Shown: positions 1 through 9,300 of the stretch, piece after piece | How positions within the stretch are numbered: position 1 is the first letter of the stretch | Layout of the letters: the number at the start of each line of letters is the position of its first letter | Assembly: GCA_910585075.1 (NCBI GenBank) | Contig: CAJUED010000062.1 | Coordinates: forward strand, 1-20,154 | DNA from: an uncultured Lachnospiraceae bacterium | GTDB taxonomy: Bacteria > Bacillota > Clostridia > Lachnospirales > Lachnospiraceae | Length of the DNA: 20,154 nt | Reading direction: 5' to 3' | Made by a program: the position numbers and the translations under genes | Notes under the pieces: generated by a model | What the model was told of the DNA's origin: nothing | The model's input: the letters and a program-made list of their open reading frames with translations, nothing else | Databases searched by the model: none

Positions 1-115
1 TTCTAAATGACAAATTTTTATTATTTCACTTGTCTACCTAGAAGGGAGCATATCAAAGATAAAAACAACCCTGGCTTCTCTGTAAGCATGACTTTGAATG
101 CTTGACCGCAGAAAT

Positions 116-163
116 AAAACCGCTGTGAGTTCAGAATATAAATCTGAATTCACGGCGGTTTTT
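116..163 (-). terminator. Hairpin terminator downstream of the hemerythrin gene
   Basis: A 16-bp stem (120-135 with 143-158, including two G-U pairs) closes a 7-nt AT loop and is flanked by A-run/T-run pairs at 116-119 and 159-162. It ends just before the stop codon at 165, so on the minus strand it terminates the hemerythrin transcript. There is a T-run on the plus side too, so it could act in both directions. In bases 1-115 only a weak hairpin (84-89 with 98-103) and no gene were seen. Confidence 0.85.
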
Positions 164-164
164 C

Positions 165-1043
165 TTAACGTTCTTTGATGCAGAGGGCCACGCAGCCTTC
201 CTCCGTATCCAAAAGGAGACTGTACTGAGGATTGCGTTTGGTAAAGAGCTGTTTCATGGCGTCGTCGCCTATCAGGTAATCCTTTTTCATGGTAAAAGCC
301 CCATCCTCGTATTGCAGATAAGAGCTGATACGGTGGAGAATCTGCTGGGCCATCAGCTTGGTGGCGGACAGAAGGGTGTTGTTTATTTTGTCATATCCCA
401 GTATTTTACCAATGGTACCGAGAATCAGCCGCTCCTCCATGGACAGGACAATCCATATGGGATTCTTTTCGGGGGTTATGTAATAAATAATATAATTTAC
501 GGTGCGTCCGAAGTTTTCCCCTCCATAATATTCGCTGAATATATGGGACTTTAAGCCGAAAACTTCCCACACAACTCGAATCAGGGATTCTTTCAGAGCA
601 TTGTTTACGGATTCCACCTGTATGGGATCCCATTTGCTGGAAATTTTGCCGGTGATGGCCTTGTCTTCAATCAGGATATGCCCGGTGAGCCAGCCAAGAC
701 AGACACCCAGGAACTTTTCAACAGCTTCGGTGGAGTAACCGGTGCTCTCCAGATTTTCCTCCAAAACAGGGAGGGTTTTATCCCGCATGTTGTCATGAAG
801 CTTTTTGTGCATGGCAAAGCCCTTGTAGCCTATTCGGAACATGTAAGCTTCTTCCTCGGCAAAATGCTTTAATGTATAATTTTTAAAATATTTGATGCCC
901 TCCTCACAGGCCCACTGGTGATTTTTGGTATCGTCGGTGAGCTTTGTGATACGCCGCACAATAGAAAATAATTTCTGGTGGGCAGTGTCAATAACCGGTA
1001 CACCAATGTTAAAATCGTCATTCCATATTAATTCGTTTGCCAT
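165..1043 (-). CDS. Bacteriohemerythrin fused to a CheX-like C-terminal domain
   Basis: The 292-aa product has an N-terminal hemerythrin domain (about residues 1-135) that binds O2 or other small ligands at a di-iron centre. All seven expected ligands are visible: H22, H60, E64, H79, H83, H122 and D127, in the usual HFxxEE, HxxxH and HxxxxD settings. Residues about 145-292 do not belong to hemerythrin. Their order of helices and strands, including WIVLSMEE, a long central helix and a final LLLDTEEGCVALCI strand, resembles CheX/CheC-type chemotaxis phosphatase domains. The catalytic ExxN of CheX seems absent: the aligned stretch reads TKLM. The domain may therefore be a binding or dimerisation module. 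There is no membrane segment, so the protein is cytoplasmic. GGAGG at 1050-1054 supports the start. It is monocistronic, between its own promoter and terminator. A role in oxygen sensing or chemotaxis is inference. Confidence 0.88.
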   Translation of the reverse strand: MANELIWNDDFNIGVPVIDTAHQKLFSIVRRITKLTDDTKNHQWACEEGIKYFKNYTLKHFAEEEAYMFRIGYKGFAMHKKLHDNMRDKTLPVLEENLESTGYSTEAVEKFLGVCLGWLTGHILIEDKAITGKISSKWDPIQVESVNNALKESLIRVVWEVFGLKSHIFSEYYGGENFGRTVNYIIYYITPEKNPIWIVLSMEERLILGTIGKILGYDKINNTLLSATKLMAQQILHRISSYLQYEDGAFTMKKDYLIGDDAMKQLFTKRNPQYSLLLDTEEGCVALCIKER

Positions 1044-1138
1044 CTTAAACCTCCGTATTATCCTAAACCCGTTTCTGTGGGGTCTGATATAAATTTACCT
1101 GTAAAAATTCATGACAGCTTTATATTCATACGAGGAAG

Positions 1139-1167
1139 ATTATAGCAAAAAGAGCGTAATTTGGCAA
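1139..1167 (-). promoter_or_regulatory. Sigma-A-type promoter of the hemerythrin gene
   Basis: On the minus strand TTGCCA (1162-1167), a 17-nt spacer and a perfect TATAAT (1139-1144) precede the gene by about 95 nt. The same hexamers and spacing occur before the MFS gene at 13898-13926. Transcription would start near 1132. Confidence 0.75.
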
Positions 1168-1199
1168 CTTGATAGTCTTTATATTTATGAGTTTGTGTG

Positions 1200-1331
1200 T
1201 AACAGCTCAGTCTTGCTTCACTGTTATGATATCCGGCCATCCTGAATCGCTTCGCGGCGGGCCGGATACTTCAGGCCGCTGCTCTTTGGTATGGTCAGCG
1301 CAGTAAAAGCGCAGACCTGTCCGAACTGTTA
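1200..1331 (-). repeat. Dispersed structured repeat, full-length copy A (132 bp)
   Basis: The element is bounded by TAACAGCTCAG at the left and a terminus that reads TAACAGTTCGG on the other strand, so the ends are imperfect inverted repeats. Read on the minus strand it contains, in order, a hairpin with arms GGTCtGCGC and GCGCtGACC, a hairpin with a perfect 9-bp stem (1231-1239 with 1260-1268 in the region of TATCCGGCC/GGCCGGATA), and a terminal TAACAG/CTGTTA hairpin. The first 50 nt on the minus strand (1282-1331) match 5067-5116 at 45 of 50 positions. It lies between the divergent hemerythrin and DUF885 promoters, so neither transcribes it. No gene is present. No clear target-site duplication is visible. 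Confidence 0.8.
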
Positions 1332-1352
1332 CGAACAATTCATATGGAATAT

Positions 1353-1380
1353 TTGACTTTGGAAAATACAATGATACAAT
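1353..1380 (+). promoter_or_regulatory. Promoter of the DUF885 gene
   Basis: TTGACT (1353-1358), a 16-nt spacer and TACAAT (1375-1380), the latter preceded by TG at 1372-1373 as in an extended -10. The start codon lies 44 nt downstream of the -10 box. It begins about 20 nt after repeat copy A. Confidence 0.65.
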
Positions 1381-1423
1381 GGTATAAGCACAGAAAAGTT
1401 TCCGTATGATTGAGGAGTGTGTC

Positions 1424-3241
1424 ATGGAAGAAAAAAAAGAAAAAGGAAAAAACAGTAAGAGAGTGGTCATAGCAGCGGCGGTAGTCGTATGCGCACTGCT
1501 TATAGCATTTGGCGGCATAGTGATCTGGCAAAGGGGAGCAGGCGGCCCGGCGGCTTTTGATGACTATATGGATGAGCTTTTTAAAGAAAATATTGTGGGA
1601 AATACGGTGAACCTTCATTATACCCTTGCCCATCCTGAAAATTACGGGATTCAGGACTATGAGATTTCTCTGGGGTCTTTTGTCATGGAGGATTTTGAGA
1701 AGGATTATAAGGATATGGAGGCGGTCAAAAAAAGGCTTCTTGGGTTTGACAAAAATGAGTTGACGAGGGAGCAGCAGCTTACCTATGATATCGTGCTGGA
1801 TTATGTGGAGACGGAGCTTTCGGTAAAGGATTTGACGCTTTATACGGAGGTGCTTGGGCCCACTACGGGGTATCAGTCCCAGCTGCCTGTGGTTCTGGCG
1901 GAATATACTTTCCGAACCCAAAGGGATATAGAAGACTACCTTGCCTTGCTCTCTAAGGTGGATGAGATGACGGAGCAGATTATTGCATTTGAAAAGGAGA
2001 AGGCGAAGGCCGGGCTTTTTATGTCGGATTATGCGGCGGATGCGATTATCGGACAGTGCGAGGAGTTTATATCAAATCCGGAAGAAAATTATATGATAGA
2101 TGTTTTTAATGATAAGATAGATGCTTTTGAGGGACTTTCCGAGGAGGAGAAGGAGAGCTATCGGGAGAAAAATCATGCTATCATTACCAGTGAGATTGTG
2201 GAAGCTTATCAGACCCTGATTGACGGCCTTACCGCTCTTAAGGGAAGCGGCACCAATGAGCTGGGGCTGTGTTATTATGAAAATGGAAAAGAGTACTATG
2301 AATATTTGCTGAGGTCAGGTACAGGCTCCGACCTTTCCGTGAAAAAGCAGAAGAAACGGATCGAAAAATTCATAACCGATTATTTCCGGTCGGTATATGA
2401 GGTGATGAGCCACTATCCGGATATTTATGATGCTTTAGAGGCCTATGAGTTTCCTGACATGGAGCCGGAGGCTATGCTCCAGGACTTGACCAAGAAAATC
2501 GAGGAGGATTTTCCCGCTCCGCCGGAGGTGGATTATACGATTAAGTATGTTCACCCTTCTATGCAGGAGGATATGAGCCCGGCTTTTTACTTGACTACCC
2601 CCATTGATGATATACAAAATAATCTGATTTATATTAACAGGAAGCATTTGGGGCAAGAGTCGGAGGGAGGAAGAAGCCTTTACACAACCCTGGCCCATGA
2701 GGGATATCCCGGGCATTTGTATCAGAATGCCTGCACGGCCTCCGGGAATCTGCCTTTGGTGCGCAGCCTGTTTTCTTTTCCGGGATATGCGGAAGGGTGG
2801 GCAACTTATGTGGAGTTTGAATATGCCTACGATTATGCCGGGGATGATGTGGCTGTGGAAAGTATGTTTGCAGGTGATAAAGAGATAGTGGCGGATGTGC
2901 TTGCAGGGAATGAGGCGGTGTCGTTGGCCCTTTTAGGGTATATTGATTTGGGTATTCATTATGACGGATGGGACAGGGAGGATATGGCGGATTATCTGGC
3001 CGATTTTGGGGTGACGGATAAGAATACGGTGGATGAATTTTTTGATATCATTGTGGAAGAACCTGGAAATTATCTCAGTTATGTGGTGGGATATCTGGAA
3101 ATTTTGGATTTGAGGGAAAAGGCGGAGGAGAAACTGGGAGAGAAATTCAGTGCCAGGGAATTTCATGAGTTCCTTTTGGAGATTGGGCCGGCGCCCTTTT
3201 ATGTGATTGAGGAGTATATGGAGGGGTGGATGGAAGGATGA
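1424..3241 (+). CDS. Membrane-anchored DUF885 family zinc metallopeptidase-like protein
   Basis: The 605-aa protein starts with a lysine-rich cytoplasmic stretch followed by one hydrophobic segment (about residues 14-36), so it is probably a signal anchor with the large domain outside the membrane. No good lipobox is present. The rest fits the DUF885 family. It has the signature HEGYPGH at 425-431, giving a metalloprotease-type zinc site H425/E426/H431, and EGWATY at 457-462, where E457 is a plausible third ligand. Family members are predicted carboxypeptidases or peptidases; the substrate here is unknown. The ATG at 1424 is chosen over the in-frame ATG at 1406 because GAGGAG at 1412-1417 lies 6 nt before 1424 and would fall inside the longer reading. 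It has its own promoter. The next gene begins 70 nt downstream, with visibly different base composition. Confidence 0.88.
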   Translation: MEEKKEKGKNSKRVVIAAAVVVCALLIAFGGIVIWQRGAGGPAAFDDYMDELFKENIVGNTVNLHYTLAHPENYGIQDYEISLGSFVMEDFEKDYKDMEAVKKRLLGFDKNELTREQQLTYDIVLDYVETELSVKDLTLYTEVLGPTTGYQSQLPVVLAEYTFRTQRDIEDYLALLSKVDEMTEQIIAFEKEKAKAGLFMSDYAADAIIGQCEEFISNPEENYMIDVFNDKIDAFEGLSEEEKESYREKNHAIITSEIVEAYQTLIDGLTALKGSGTNELGLCYYENGKEYYEYLLRSGTGSDLSVKKQKKRIEKFITDYFRSVYEVMSHYPDIYDALEAYEFPDMEPEAMLQDLTKKIEEDFPAPPEVDYTIKYVHPSMQEDMSPAFYLTTPIDDIQNNLIYINRKHLGQESEGGRSLYTTLAHEGYPGHLYQNACTASGNLPLVRSLFSFPGYAEGWATYVEFEYAYDYAGDDVAVESMFAGDKEIVADVLAGNEAVSLALLGYIDLGIHYDGWDREDMADYLADFGVTDKNTVDEFFDIIVEEPGNYLSYVVGYLEILDLREKAEEKLGEKFSAREFHEFLLEIGPAPFYVIEEYMEGWMEG

Positions 3242-3311
3242 GGATGAAGAATTTTATCCAAAGCAGTGAAAGGCAATGATTGTATATTGCATAAGAGGGT
3301 GAGGCGGCTAA

Positions 3312-4832
3312 ATGATACCATTAAAAATAGAAACTTTGTTAGAAGGGCGTGTCATTGAACATGACCGTGTGGAGTATAAAACAGGGTGGAATCCCAATGA
3401 TATTATTCATTCTATTTGTGCCTTTGCAAATGACTATGATAATACCAATGGCGGATATATCGTTATAGGAGTAAACGAGAAAAATGGTATACCGATATTT
3501 CCACTAAAAGGTGTTCCGAAGGAGAAATTAGACTCTGTACAGCAGGAAATATTTCAGTATTGCAATCAGATTATTCCACGGTACATTCCAAGAATAGAAG
3601 TGGTTGATTATAAGAGTGAAGGAACTTACTTGATATATTTGTGGTGTTCGGCAGGTGATAGTGGTCCTTACCAAGCGCCTAAATCGGTGTATGTTGAAAA
3701 TGGTGAAAAAGTAGACAAAAGTTTGAAATATTGGATTAGACCGGCATCACTGACTACGGATGCAAAGCAAGATGAAATATCTGAATTGTTTGATAAATTT
3801 AATTCCGTTCCATTTGATGACCGTGTAAACAGAAAAGCCAAAATTGATAATATCAGGAGAGGATATCTTGAAGATTTTATCAGAAAGAGCAATAGTAGTC
3901 TGGTAATGGAACTGAATAGCAGTTCGTTAGAGGAATTGCTGCTTGCGCAGGAAGTTGCAAATGAGACAGATACGGAATTGGATATCAGAAATATCGGCGT
4001 ATTGATGTTTGCGGAATATCCGGAGAAGCTGATTCCGGGGGCATATATTGAACTGATTCGATTTCATTCAAAAGAAGCTGAGGCGTCTGATGATTTTACG
4101 GAAAAAACATTTACAGGACCAATATGGAAACAGGTTCAGGATGCTTTGGATTATATAAAGACAACGGTGATTGAACAAAAAGTTGTAAAAGTACAAGGTC
4201 AGGCAGAAGCAGAGAGATATTTTAATTATCCATACAATGCATTGGAAGAAGCATTGGTAAATGCAGTATTTCATAAGTCCTATCGTGAGCCGGAACCGGT
4301 GGAAATTCGTATATATGTAGATAGTATTCAGATATTGAATTATCCCGGACTTGCTAAGTGGATTAATCTTGAGCGCTTTGCATCAGGTAAAGTGAAAGGA
4401 AGGAAATATCGTAACAGAAGAATCGGAGAATTATTTAAGGAGATTGATTTATCTGAAAAAAAGGGAACAGGTATTCCTAAAATATTAAGAGAACTGAAAC
4501 AAAATGGTTCACCGGATCCTGAGTTTGATATGGATGAGGAGAGAACCTATTTAAACACGATTATTCGCATAAGAGACGGATTTGAAAGAGAAATGAAAAT
4601 GTCCGAATCAATGTCCGAATCAATGTCCGAATCAATGTCCGAATTGGAAAGAGCAAGAATGCAGATTATTTTGCTCTATTTAGAAACAAATAGAGAAATA
4701 AATAGCTCTGTTGCAGCAAAATTGTTGAAAGTTGAGATAAAGACGGCAAGTCGTTTACTGCTGAAAGCTGAAAAACTGGATATCCTTAAAAGCGCCGGAA
4801 AAACAAAAAATAAAGTATATTTTAGAGAATGA
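3312..4832 (+). CDS. AlbA_2 / Schlafen-like ATP-binding protein (HATPase_c_4, winged-helix tail)
   Basis: The 506-aa protein begins with an AlbA_2 (divergent AAA-4, Schlafen-like) domain at about residues 10-150, recognisable by EHDRVEYKTGWN and the GGYIVIGVNE strand. A GHKL-type ATPase region follows at about 310-400, with ALVNAVFHKSY (the N-box), an NYPG motif and a GTGIPKI glycine loop. After a tetrapeptide repeat (MSES) comes a short helix-turn-helix-like tail (about 450-506). Proteins of this architecture are annotated as RecG-like or transcriptional regulators and some relatives act in phage defence; which applies here is unknown. The DNA is clearly richer in A+T than the DUF885 and carAB genes on either side, which suggests horizontal gain. 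AGGGTGAGG sits 7 nt before the ATG. No separate promoter is convincing in the 70-nt gap upstream. Confidence 0.85.
   Translation: MIPLKIETLLEGRVIEHDRVEYKTGWNPNDIIHSICAFANDYDNTNGGYIVIGVNEKNGIPIFPLKGVPKEKLDSVQQEIFQYCNQIIPRYIPRIEVVDYKSEGTYLIYLWCSAGDSGPYQAPKSVYVENGEKVDKSLKYWIRPASLTTDAKQDEISELFDKFNSVPFDDRVNRKAKIDNIRRGYLEDFIRKSNSSLVMELNSSSLEELLLAQEVANETDTELDIRNIGVLMFAEYPEKLIPGAYIELIRFHSKEAEASDDFTEKTFTGPIWKQVQDALDYIKTTVIEQKVVKVQGQAEAERYFNYPYNALEEALVNAVFHKSYREPEPVEIRIYVDSIQILNYPGLAKWINLERFASGKVKGRKYRNRRIGELFKEIDLSEKKGTGIPKILRELKQNGSPDPEFDMDEERTYLNTIIRIRDGFEREMKMSESMSESMSESMSELERARMQIILLYLETNREINSSVAAKLLKVEIKTASRLLLKAEKLDILKSAGKTKNKVYFRE
4599..4646 (+). repeat. In-frame 12-bp tandem repeat encoding MSES
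   Basis: Three identical copies of ATGTCCGAATCA and a fourth ending TTG encode MSES-MSES-MSES-MSEL in the linker between the ATPase domain and the C-terminal helix-turn-helix of the AlbA_2 protein. Copies are in frame, so slippage would change linker length without breaking the gene. Confidence 0.95.
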
Positions 4833-5025
4833 TGCAAACTTGGCGCATGTAAGAGGTGCTTTCTTCTGCCGGCCGATATAGATAGACGATATCGTTGGTT
4901 CATTAAAGATAACTGTGAAATTGTATTTTATGCCAACAATGCATATCCGGTTATAGATACTCTGTTCCCTGCATTTTGCACAAGGAATGAAAAAAATTTG
5001 TTTTTAGCGGTATTTATTTTGTCAA
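4833..5025 (+). other. Gene-poor spacer between the AlbA_2 gene and the carA promoter
   Basis: AT-rich spacer. The frame of the AlbA_2 gene stays open after its TGA until a stop at 5066-5068, but there is no start codon with a ribosome-binding site in it and the peptide is not recognisable, so no gene is called. A short palindrome (acgatatcgt) occurs around 4888-4897. No clear terminator for the AlbA_2 gene was found here. Confidence 0.5.
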
Positions 5026-5054
5026 TTGAAGGGGATTATTTCCTGTGCTATAAT
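5026..5054 (+). promoter_or_regulatory. carAB promoter with extended -10
   Basis: TTGAAG (5026-5031), a 17-nt spacer and a perfect TATAAT (5049-5054) preceded by TGC, giving TGnTATAAT. Transcription would start near 5061, leaving a leader of about 90 nt before carA that contains repeat copy B. No PyrR-type attenuator or arginine operator is recognisable in it. Confidence 0.75.
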
Positions 5055-5066
5055 GAAACGATTTGG

Positions 5067-5116
5067 TGACAGTTCAGACAGGTCTGCGCACTTACTGCGC
5101 TGACCGTACCAAAGAG
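5067..5116 (+). repeat. Dispersed structured repeat, 5'-half copy B in the carA leader
   Basis: This stretch matches the first 50 nt of copy A (minus strand 1331-1282) at 45 of 50 positions, then similarity stops. It folds into a hairpin: GGTC (5081-5084), GCGCA (5086-5090), loop CTTAC, TGCGC (5096-5100), GACC (5102-5105), with one T-T mismatch. The hairpin falls inside the predicted carAB leader RNA. CTGCGC occurs in both arms (5084-5089 and 5095-5100) and could instead pair with GCGCAG at 5131-5136, which abuts the ribosome-binding site. Confidence 0.8.
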
Positions 5117-5151
5117 TATATTTGCGGAACGCGCAGGAAGGGAGGAATTGT

Positions 5152-6345
5152 ATGAAAGCATTTTTGATTCTGGAAGACGGGACTGTTTTTGCGGGGACTT
5201 CGATTGGGGCCAGGAGGGAAGTGATCAGTGAGATTGTATTTAACACTTCTATGGCGGGATATTTGGAAGTGCTTACGGACCCGTCCTATGCGGGGCAGGC
5301 GATTTGTATGACTTATCCTCTGATTGGAAATTACGGGGTGTGCAGAGAGGATATGGAGTCGAAAAAGCCATGGCCCGACGGGTTTATTGTAAGGGAGTTG
5401 TCCCGTATGGCAAGTAATTTTCGGAAAGATATTACAATTCAGGAATTTTTAGAACAGTATGATATTCCCGGTATTGCAGGCATTGATACCCGGGCTCTTA
5501 CCAAGATTCTTCGTGAAAAAGGCACCATGAATGGTATGATTACCACCAATGAAGCCTATAATCTCAACACAATTCTTCCTCAATTAAAATCCTACACCAC
5601 AGGCAAGGTGGTCGAAAAAGTAACCTGTTCCCACAAATATGAAATAAAAGGCGTCACATCCCTTTCCGAGAATGGCCCTCTCTCCGGTCAGGCTAAGTTT
5701 GACAGGGAGGCATTTGTAAATGGCCAAAGGGAAATGCGCCCCAGCATTACAAAGGAGTTAAACGGCAAGGGGAAAAGAGTGGCCCTTCTTGATTTGGGGG
5801 CTAAAGATAATATTGCCCATTCTCTGGCCCAGAGAGGTTGTGATGTGACCATATATCCGGCTTTTACGAAGGCGGAGGAAATTCTTGCGGACAGGCCGGA
5901 CGGCATTATGCTAAGCAACGGCCCCGGAGACCCTAAGGAATGTGTGGAGGTCATAGAAGAAATCAAAAAGCTTTATGAGTCGGATGTGCCGATTTTTGCC
6001 ATCTGCCTGGGGCATCAGCTGATGGCTCTTGCCACCGGAGCGGATACTTTTAAAATGAAATACGGGCACCGTGGAGGCAATCACCCGGTGAAGGATTTGA
6101 GGACCGGGCGAGTTTACATTTCTTCCCAGAATCATGGGTATGTGGTGGATACGGACAGGCTGAATCCTGGGGTTGCCGTGCCTGCTTTTGTCAATGTAAA
6201 TGACGGTACAAACGAGGGACTTTCCTATACGGGCAAAAATATATTTACCGTTCAGTTTCACCCTGAGGCCTGTCCCGGGCCCCAAGATTCCAGTTACCTG
6301 TTTGACAGATTCATTCAAATGATGGAGGAGGAAAAAAATGCCTAA
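5152..6345 (+). CDS. carA: Carbamoyl-phosphate synthase small (glutaminase) subunit
   Basis: The 397-aa subunit hydrolyses glutamine and passes ammonia to CarB for carbamoyl phosphate synthesis, the entry to pyrimidine and arginine biosynthesis. The N-terminal CPSase small-chain domain (about 1-150) includes SMAGYLEVLTDPSYAGQ. The class I glutamine amidotransferase domain (about 200-390) has LSNGPGDP, the nucleophile C285 in ICLGHQLMALATGA, HRGGNHPV, SQNHGY and the rest of the triad, H370 and E372, in VQFHPE. All catalytic residues are present and the length is normal. The ATG at 5152 is preferred to an upstream TTG at 5122 because GGAAGGGAGG (5136-5145) lies 6 nt before it and the protein then starts MKAFLILEDG, as in the family. 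carB begins inside its last codons. Confidence 0.97.
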   Translation: MKAFLILEDGTVFAGTSIGARREVISEIVFNTSMAGYLEVLTDPSYAGQAICMTYPLIGNYGVCREDMESKKPWPDGFIVRELSRMASNFRKDITIQEFLEQYDIPGIAGIDTRALTKILREKGTMNGMITTNEAYNLNTILPQLKSYTTGKVVEKVTCSHKYEIKGVTSLSENGPLSGQAKFDREAFVNGQREMRPSITKELNGKGKRVALLDLGAKDNIAHSLAQRGCDVTIYPAFTKAEEILADRPDGIMLSNGPGDPKECVEVIEEIKKLYESDVPIFAICLGHQLMALATGADTFKMKYGHRGGNHPVKDLRTGRVYISSQNHGYVVDTDRLNPGVAVPAFVNVNDGTNEGLSYTGKNIFTVQFHPEACPGPQDSSYLFDRFIQMMEEEKNA

Positions 6346-9300
6346 GAATCCAAGTGTAAAAAGAGTGATGGTAATCGGCTCCGGGCCAATTGTGATTGGA
6401 CAGGCAGCGGAATTTGACTATGCGGGCACCCAGGCATGCCGTTCCCTCAAGGAGGAGGGCGTGGAGGTGATTCTGGTCAATTCCAACCCGGCCACCATTA
6501 TGACAGATAAAAATATTGCGGATAAAGTATACATTGAGCCTTTAAACGTCAGGGTGCTTCAGCAGATTATTGAAAAGGAAAAGCCGGACAGTATTCTGCC
6601 TACTCTAGGCGGACAGGCGGGCTTAAATCTGGGTATGGAGCTGGCGGAGTCCGGTTTTCTTGAGGTCCATGGTGTGAAGCTTCTTGGCACCACGGCCGCC
6701 ACCATCAAAAAGGCGGAGGACAGGCAGGAATTTAAGGACACCATGGAAAAAATCGGAGAGCCCTGCGCCGCATCCAAGGTAGTGGAGACGGTTGAGGACG
6801 GGGTTGCCTTCACCAGAACCATCGGTTATCCGGTGGTATTGCGTCCGGCCTATACCTTAGGCGGTTCAGGAGGCGGCATTGCCCACAATCAGGAGGAGCT
6901 TGAGAGCATTCTGGAAAACGGCCTGCGCCTTTCCAGAGTAGGACAGGTTCTGGTGGAGCGCTGCATTGCGGGATGGAAGGAAATTGAGTATGAGGTTATG
7001 CGGGATGGTGCCGGGAACTGTATCACTGTCTGCAACATGGAAAACATTGACCCGGTGGGGGTGCACACAGGGGACAGTATTGTGGTGGCTCCCTCTCAGA
7101 CTCTTGGGGATAAGGAATACCAGATGCTGCGGACTTCCGCCCTTAACATTATCAATGAGCTTCAGATTACAGGGGGATGTAATGTGCAGTTCGCCCTGCA
7201 TCCCACCAGCTTTGAGTACTGCGTGATAGAGGTAAATCCCCGTGTGAGCCGTTCTTCCGCTCTGGCAAGCAAGGCCACAGGATATCCCATTGCAAAGGTG
7301 GCGGCCAAGATCGCCTTAGGCTATACCCTGGATGAGATAAAAAATGCCATCACAGGTAAAACCTATGCCAGCTTTGAGCCTACGCTGGATTACTGTGTGG
7401 TGAAAATGCCAAGGCTGCCTTTTGATAAGTTTATCACAGCCAAGAGAACTCTCACCACCCAGATGAAGGCTACCGGGGAGGTTATGAGCATCTGTGATAA
7501 TTTTGAGGGAGCCCTTATGAAGGCCATCCGTTCTTTGGAGCAGCATGTAGACTGTCTGCTCAGCTATGATTTCAGTGCGCTCTCTTTAAAAGAGTTGGAA
7601 TACAGGCTGAAAAAAGTGGATGACCAGCGGATTTATGTGATTGCGGAAGCCCTCCGCAAAGGCATGGATTATGACACCATTCATGAGATTACCATGATTG
7701 ACCACTGGTTTATTGACAAGCTGGCTATCCTGGTGGAGATGGAGAGGGCCCTTTCGGACGGCCCCCTTACGGTGGAGCTTCTTAAAGAGGCAAAGCGCAT
7801 TGAATTTCCGGACAGTGTCATCAGCCGATTGACAGGTATTTCTGAGGAGGAGATTAAAAAGCTGCGTTACGACAATGGGATTGTGGCGGCCTACAAGATG
7901 GTGGACACCTGCGCGGCTGAGTTCGAGGCGGCTACTCCTTATTACTATTCCGTTTATGGCAGCGAAAATGAGGCGGTAAAGACCAACCCTCCCCAAAAGG
8001 TGCTGGTGCTTGGCTCCGGCCCTATCAGAATCGGACAGGGAATCGAGTTTGATTACTGCTCCGTTCACGCCACCTGGGCCTTTGCAAAGGCGGGTTATGA
8101 GACCATTATCATCAACAACAACCCGGAGACGGTGAGCACGGATTTTGACATTGCAGATAAGCTGTATTTTGAACCCCTTACCCCTGAGGATGTGGAAAGC
8201 ATTGTGAACATAGAAAAGCCTGATGGAGCCGTGGTGCAGTTTGGCGGACAGACGGCCATCAAGCTGACGGAAAGTCTTATGAAAATGGGGGTTCCCATTC
8301 TTGGCACTAAGGCGGAGGATGTGGACGCGGCCGAGGACAGGGAGCTATTTGACAAGATTCTGGAACAGACCCAGATTCCAAGGGCGGCCGGAGGAACCGT
8401 GTATACGGCGGCGCAGGCCAAGGAAGTTGCAAACAGGCTGGGATATCCTGTGCTGGTGCGGCCTTCCTATGTGCTTGGAGGCCAGGGAATGCAGATTGCC
8501 ATTTCCGATGAAGAAATAGAGGAATTTATGAATATCATCAACCGTATCGCCCAGGACCATCCCATTCTGGTGGATAAGTATCTGGAAGGGAAGGAAATTG
8601 AGGTGGATGCGGTCTGTGACGGAACCGATATTCTGATACCGGGAATTATGGAGCACATCGAAAGAACCGGTGTCCACTCAGGGGACAGCATTTCCGTGTA
8701 TCCCGCTTTCACCATTTCCGATAGGGTAAAGGAGAAGCTGACGGAGTACACAAGAAGGCTGGCAAAGGCCCTCCATGTGAAAGGACTTATCAATATTCAG
8801 TTCATTGCCATTGGAGAGGACGTATATGTGATTGAGGTAAACCCCCGTTCCTCCCGTACCGTGCCTTATATCAGCAAGGTGACAGGTATTCCCATTGTGG
8901 ATCTTGCCACCGAGGTTATGATAGGAAAGACCATTCGGGAGCTGGGCTATGAGCCGGGGCTTTGCCCGGAGGCGGATTACTTTGCAATCAAGATGCCTGT
9001 GTTTTCCTTTGAAAAAATCAGGGGCGCAGAAATTAGCTTAGGGCCTGAAATGAAATCCACAGGCGAGTGCCTGGGAATTGGCAGAACCTTTAAGGAGGCC
9101 CTTTACAAAGCCTTCCTTGGGGCAGGGGTGGATCTTCCCAGACATAAGCAGATGATCATTACCGTAAAGGATGCGGATAAGGGCGAGGCAGTGGAGCTTG
9201 GGCGCAGGTTTGAAAAGCTTGGATACACCATCTATGCCACCAGAAGTACTGCGGCAGCCTTAAATGATGCGGGCGTAAAGGCCAGAAAGGTAAACAAGAT

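Noticed and set aside
4599..4646. CRISPR-like short repeats
   Set aside because: The units are contiguous without spacers and lie in frame within a gene; they are a tandem repeat.
4833..5068. Open frame continuing after the AlbA_2 stop codon
   Set aside because: About 78 codons without a stop, but there is no start with a ribosome-binding site and the end overlaps the carAB promoter. Open stretches of this length occur by chance.
7586..8068. Long open frames on the minus strand of carB and other genes
   Set aside because: They mirror the codon bias of the real gene, have no ribosome-binding sites and encode no recognisable domain.
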